From an uncultured Erysipelotrichaceae bacterium (GTDB taxonomy: Bacteria; Bacillota_I; Bacilli_A; Erysipelotrichales; Erysipelotrichaceae): 7,539 nt of DNA. Positions within the stretch are counted from its first letter, which is position 1, and each line of letters opens with the position of its first letter. Where the stretch lies: the NCBI GenBank assembly GCA_902795875.1, contig CADBND010000226.1, positions 1 through 7,539 of the forward strand, written 5' to 3'. Both the position numbers and the translations under genes were made by a program. Of the stretch, positions 6,324-7,539 are shown piece by piece. The notes under the pieces were generated by a model. It was not told where the DNA came from. It was given only the letters and a program-made list of their open reading frames with translations, and ran no database searches.

Positions 6324-7256
6324 ATGATCAAGATCTATTTGACGAACGATGAGAAGATCGAGGAGATCCAGGAACCCAAGAAGGGCTGTTGGATCCAGAT
6401 GGTCCATCCCAGTGAGAAAGAACTGGAGACGATAAGGGAAAGCTATAAGATCGAAGATGATGATCTGCGGGCGGCACTCGATGAAGACGAGGCATCCCGT
6501 TATCAGAAAGAAGACGATTATACGCTGGTACTGGTGGACATTCCTTCCTATGAAAAGAAGGATGGCAAAGATCGTTTTACGACGATCCCGTTAGGTATCA
6601 TCCTGGCAAAGGATGCGATCATCACGGTCTGTCTGGAATCCACGCCGATCCTTTCCTCTCTCAACCGGAACAGGAAGGCGATCGATACCAGGCTTAAGAC
6701 GCGTCTGCTTCTGACTATCCTCTTAGAAAATGCGAAGCTGTATCTGAGGAATCTGCGGCAGATCTCAAAACAGTCGGAACAGCTCGAAGTGGTCCTGCAC
6801 CGCTCCATTGAGAATCCCGCCTTGCTGGAAATGATGGAACTGGGCAGAAGCTTGCTTTACTTCTCCACTTCTCTCAAGGGGAATAACTCCGTTCTGGAAA
6901 AATTGAACAAGTCCAAAGCCTTCACTTCCAACGAAGAAGACGAAGATCTTCTGGAGGATGTCATGGTCGAGGCGAAACAGGCGACGGAGATGGCGGATAC
7001 CTATTCGGGTGTGATCAACGGTCTGATGGATGCCTATTCTTCCATTATCTCCAACAACATGAATGTGGTGCAGAAGTATATCGCGATCGCTGCGATCGTC
7101 ATCACGATCCCGTCCTTGATCTTTGATGCCTACGGCATGAATATAGACGGCGTGCCTTTCGAGAATTCACGTTATGCCTTTCCCTTCGTGATCGGTTTTG
7201 CCTTGCTGGCATCGCTGTTCGTGTATCAGTACTTCAAACATAAAAAGATGTTCTAA
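6324..7256 (+). CDS. corA: CorA-family divalent cation channel
   Basis: This 310-residue inner-membrane protein belongs to the CorA Mg2+/Co2+ transporter family, which forms pentameric channels for Mg2+ and sometimes Co2+, Ni2+ or Mn2+. The N-terminal cytoplasmic domain (about 1-125) has the family stretches GCWIQMVHPSEKEL and DDYTLVLVDIP. Long charged helices (about 126-248) form the stalk. Two transmembrane segments follow (about 250-269 and 285-303). The signature Tyr-Gly-Met-Asn is at 270-273 right after the first, and a short loop IDGVPFENSRYAF links to the second. The C-terminus is basic (KHKK). Length and topology are normal. The ATG follows AGGAG with 8-9 nt spacing. It sits directly behind a metal exporter, so the two may balance divalent cation levels. 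It ends at a strong terminator. Ion preference cannot be read from the sequence. Confidence 0.94.
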   Translation: MIKIYLTNDEKIEEIQEPKKGCWIQMVHPSEKELETIRESYKIEDDDLRAALDEDEASRYQKEDDYTLVLVDIPSYEKKDGKDRFTTIPLGIILAKDAIITVCLESTPILSSLNRNRKAIDTRLKTRLLLTILLENAKLYLRNLRQISKQSEQLEVVLHRSIENPALLEMMELGRSLLYFSTSLKGNNSVLEKLNKSKAFTSNEEDEDLLEDVMVEAKQATEMADTYSGVINGLMDAYSSIISNNMNVVQKYIAIAAIVITIPSLIFDAYGMNIDGVPFENSRYAFPFVIGFALLASLFVYQYFKHKKMF

Positions 7257-7280
7257 AGCCTTGAAAAAGGCTTTTTTATT
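7255..7280 (+). terminator. Rho-independent terminator at the end of corA
   Basis: An 8-bp stem AAAGCCTT/AAGGCTTT (7255-7262 with 7267-7274) has a GAAA tetraloop and runs into a T-tract (7272-7277). The stem starts inside the TAA stop codon, as in the amidohydrolase terminator. It separates corA from the Pho-box-like region. Confidence 0.9.
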
Positions 7281-7322
7281 TCAGACTCTTTTCATTTTCA
7301 GTTCAGATAAAGTTCACAATCG
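7279..7322 (+). promoter_or_regulatory. Pho-box-like array of four 11-bp direct repeats
   Basis: Four successive 11-bp units each carry TTCA at the same place: 7280, 7291, 7302 and 7313. The units are TTTCAGACTCT, TTTCATTTTCA, GTTCAGATAAA and GTTCACAATCG. Direct repeats with an 11-bp period are the mark of PhoB/PhoP response-regulator sites. GTTCA is the core of the Streptomyces PHO box, and Bacillus PhoP boxes also have hexamers separated by 5 bp. The last TTCACA ends 9 bp before TATGAT (7328-7333), the distance at which a Pho box stands in for a -35. The downstream gene is a predicted polyphosphate polymerase, which fits phosphate control. The repeat is read directly; the regulator is inferred. 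Confidence 0.65.
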
Positions 7323-7327
7323 GAAAA

Positions 7328-7333
7328 TATGAT
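7328..7333 (+). promoter_or_regulatory. -10 element of the VTC-domain gene
   Basis: TATGAT matches TATAAT at five of six positions. The -35 position (7305-7310, AGATAA) is poor, as expected for an activator-dependent promoter, and it lies within the 11-bp repeat array. Transcription would start near 7340, about 17 nt before the ATG. Confidence 0.55.
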
Positions 7334-7356
7334 TGAGACATGAAAGGAGAAAGGCT

Positions 7357-7539
7357 ATGGAGACTTTCAGAAGATTCGAAAAGAAATATCTGCTGGATAA
7401 AGACCAGTATGAAAATCTGATGGGAAAGCTTGCCGATCATGTCAAAGCGGACAAGTTCTTCCAAAGCGACATCTGTTCGATCTATTACGATACGGATGAT
7501 CATCGTCTGATCAGACGTTCCCTGGAAAAACCTGAATAC
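7357..7539 (+). CDS. VTC-domain protein (polyphosphate polymerase fold), N-terminal part (runs off right edge)
   Basis: The 61 visible codons match the start of a VTC domain, the tunnel fold of yeast Vtc4 that makes polyphosphate from ATP. Landmarks are RRFEKKYLLDKDQYENL (5-21), with the basic residues of the KY motif, then SIYYDTDDHRLIRRSLEKPEY (41-61). This Tyr-Tyr-Asp-Thr block followed by the Arg-Arg-Ser-Leu segment is typical of bacterial VTC-domain proteins. The remaining catalytic Arg and Lys residues would lie beyond the window edge, so activity cannot be judged. The ATG follows AAAGGAGAA with about 7 nt spacing. Bacterial genes of this family often sit beside a DUF4956 membrane protein or CotH-like proteins, which would lie to the right. 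The Pho-box-like array upstream supports a phosphate-related role. Confidence 0.85.
   Translation, partial: METFRRFEKKYLLDKDQYENLMGKLADHVKADKFFQSDICSIYYDTDDHRLIRRSLEKPEY

Noticed and set aside
7083..7090. GCGATCGC, the cyanobacterial HIP1 palindrome
   Set aside because: I noticed only this one clear copy, and it falls in Ile/Ala codons of corA. It is explained by the general GATC-rich composition.

Overview
The window looks like chromosomal DNA from a low-to-moderate GC member of the Bacillota, probably a gut-type anaerobe of the Erysipelotrichia/Clostridia kind. The evidence is strong GGAGG ribosome binding sites, sigma-A-like promoters, GTG starts mixed with ATG, short gene gaps, a 1Fe/2Fe superoxide reductase, and a zinc-ribbon/TPM protein pair like YdjG-YdjH of Bacillus. 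The lineage is inferred from gene content and style. Nothing here fixes the species.

Layout. Positions 1-453 (minus) hold the N-terminal part of an OppA-type peptide-binding lipoprotein that runs off the left edge. An AT-rich divergent control region (454-595) follows, with a near-consensus promoter for the binding protein, a TATAAT promoter for the rightward gene, a CodY-box-like core and a 21-bp-spaced direct repeat. Positions 596-2185 encode a YtcJ/NfdA-type metal-dependent amidohydrolase that ends in its own terminator. A second unit, 2298-5083, carries a double-zinc-ribbon polytopic membrane protein, a TPM-domain protein with a glycine-rich tail, and a two-iron desulfoferrodoxin (superoxide reductase). 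It ends in a hairpin overlapping a TATAAT. A third unit, 5159-7256, carries a CDF-family exporter with a Mn-type N-D-D-D metal site and a duplicated C-terminal domain, then a CorA-family channel, with a strong terminator at the CorA stop codon. The right edge (7357-7539) holds the start of a VTC-domain protein, the polyphosphate polymerase fold.

How the parts fit. The left divergent pair suggests uptake of peptides or other amides and their hydrolysis. The middle unit suggests envelope-stress and superoxide defence. The third unit handles divalent cations. The most notable non-coding signal lies between corA and the VTC gene: four TTCA-containing units spaced exactly 11 bp apart (7279-7322), placed just upstream of a -10 hexamer. 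This is the architecture of a PhoB/PhoP-type Pho box, in front of a gene whose family makes polyphosphate. I see no CRISPR array, insertion sequence, tRNA, rRNA or phage gene.
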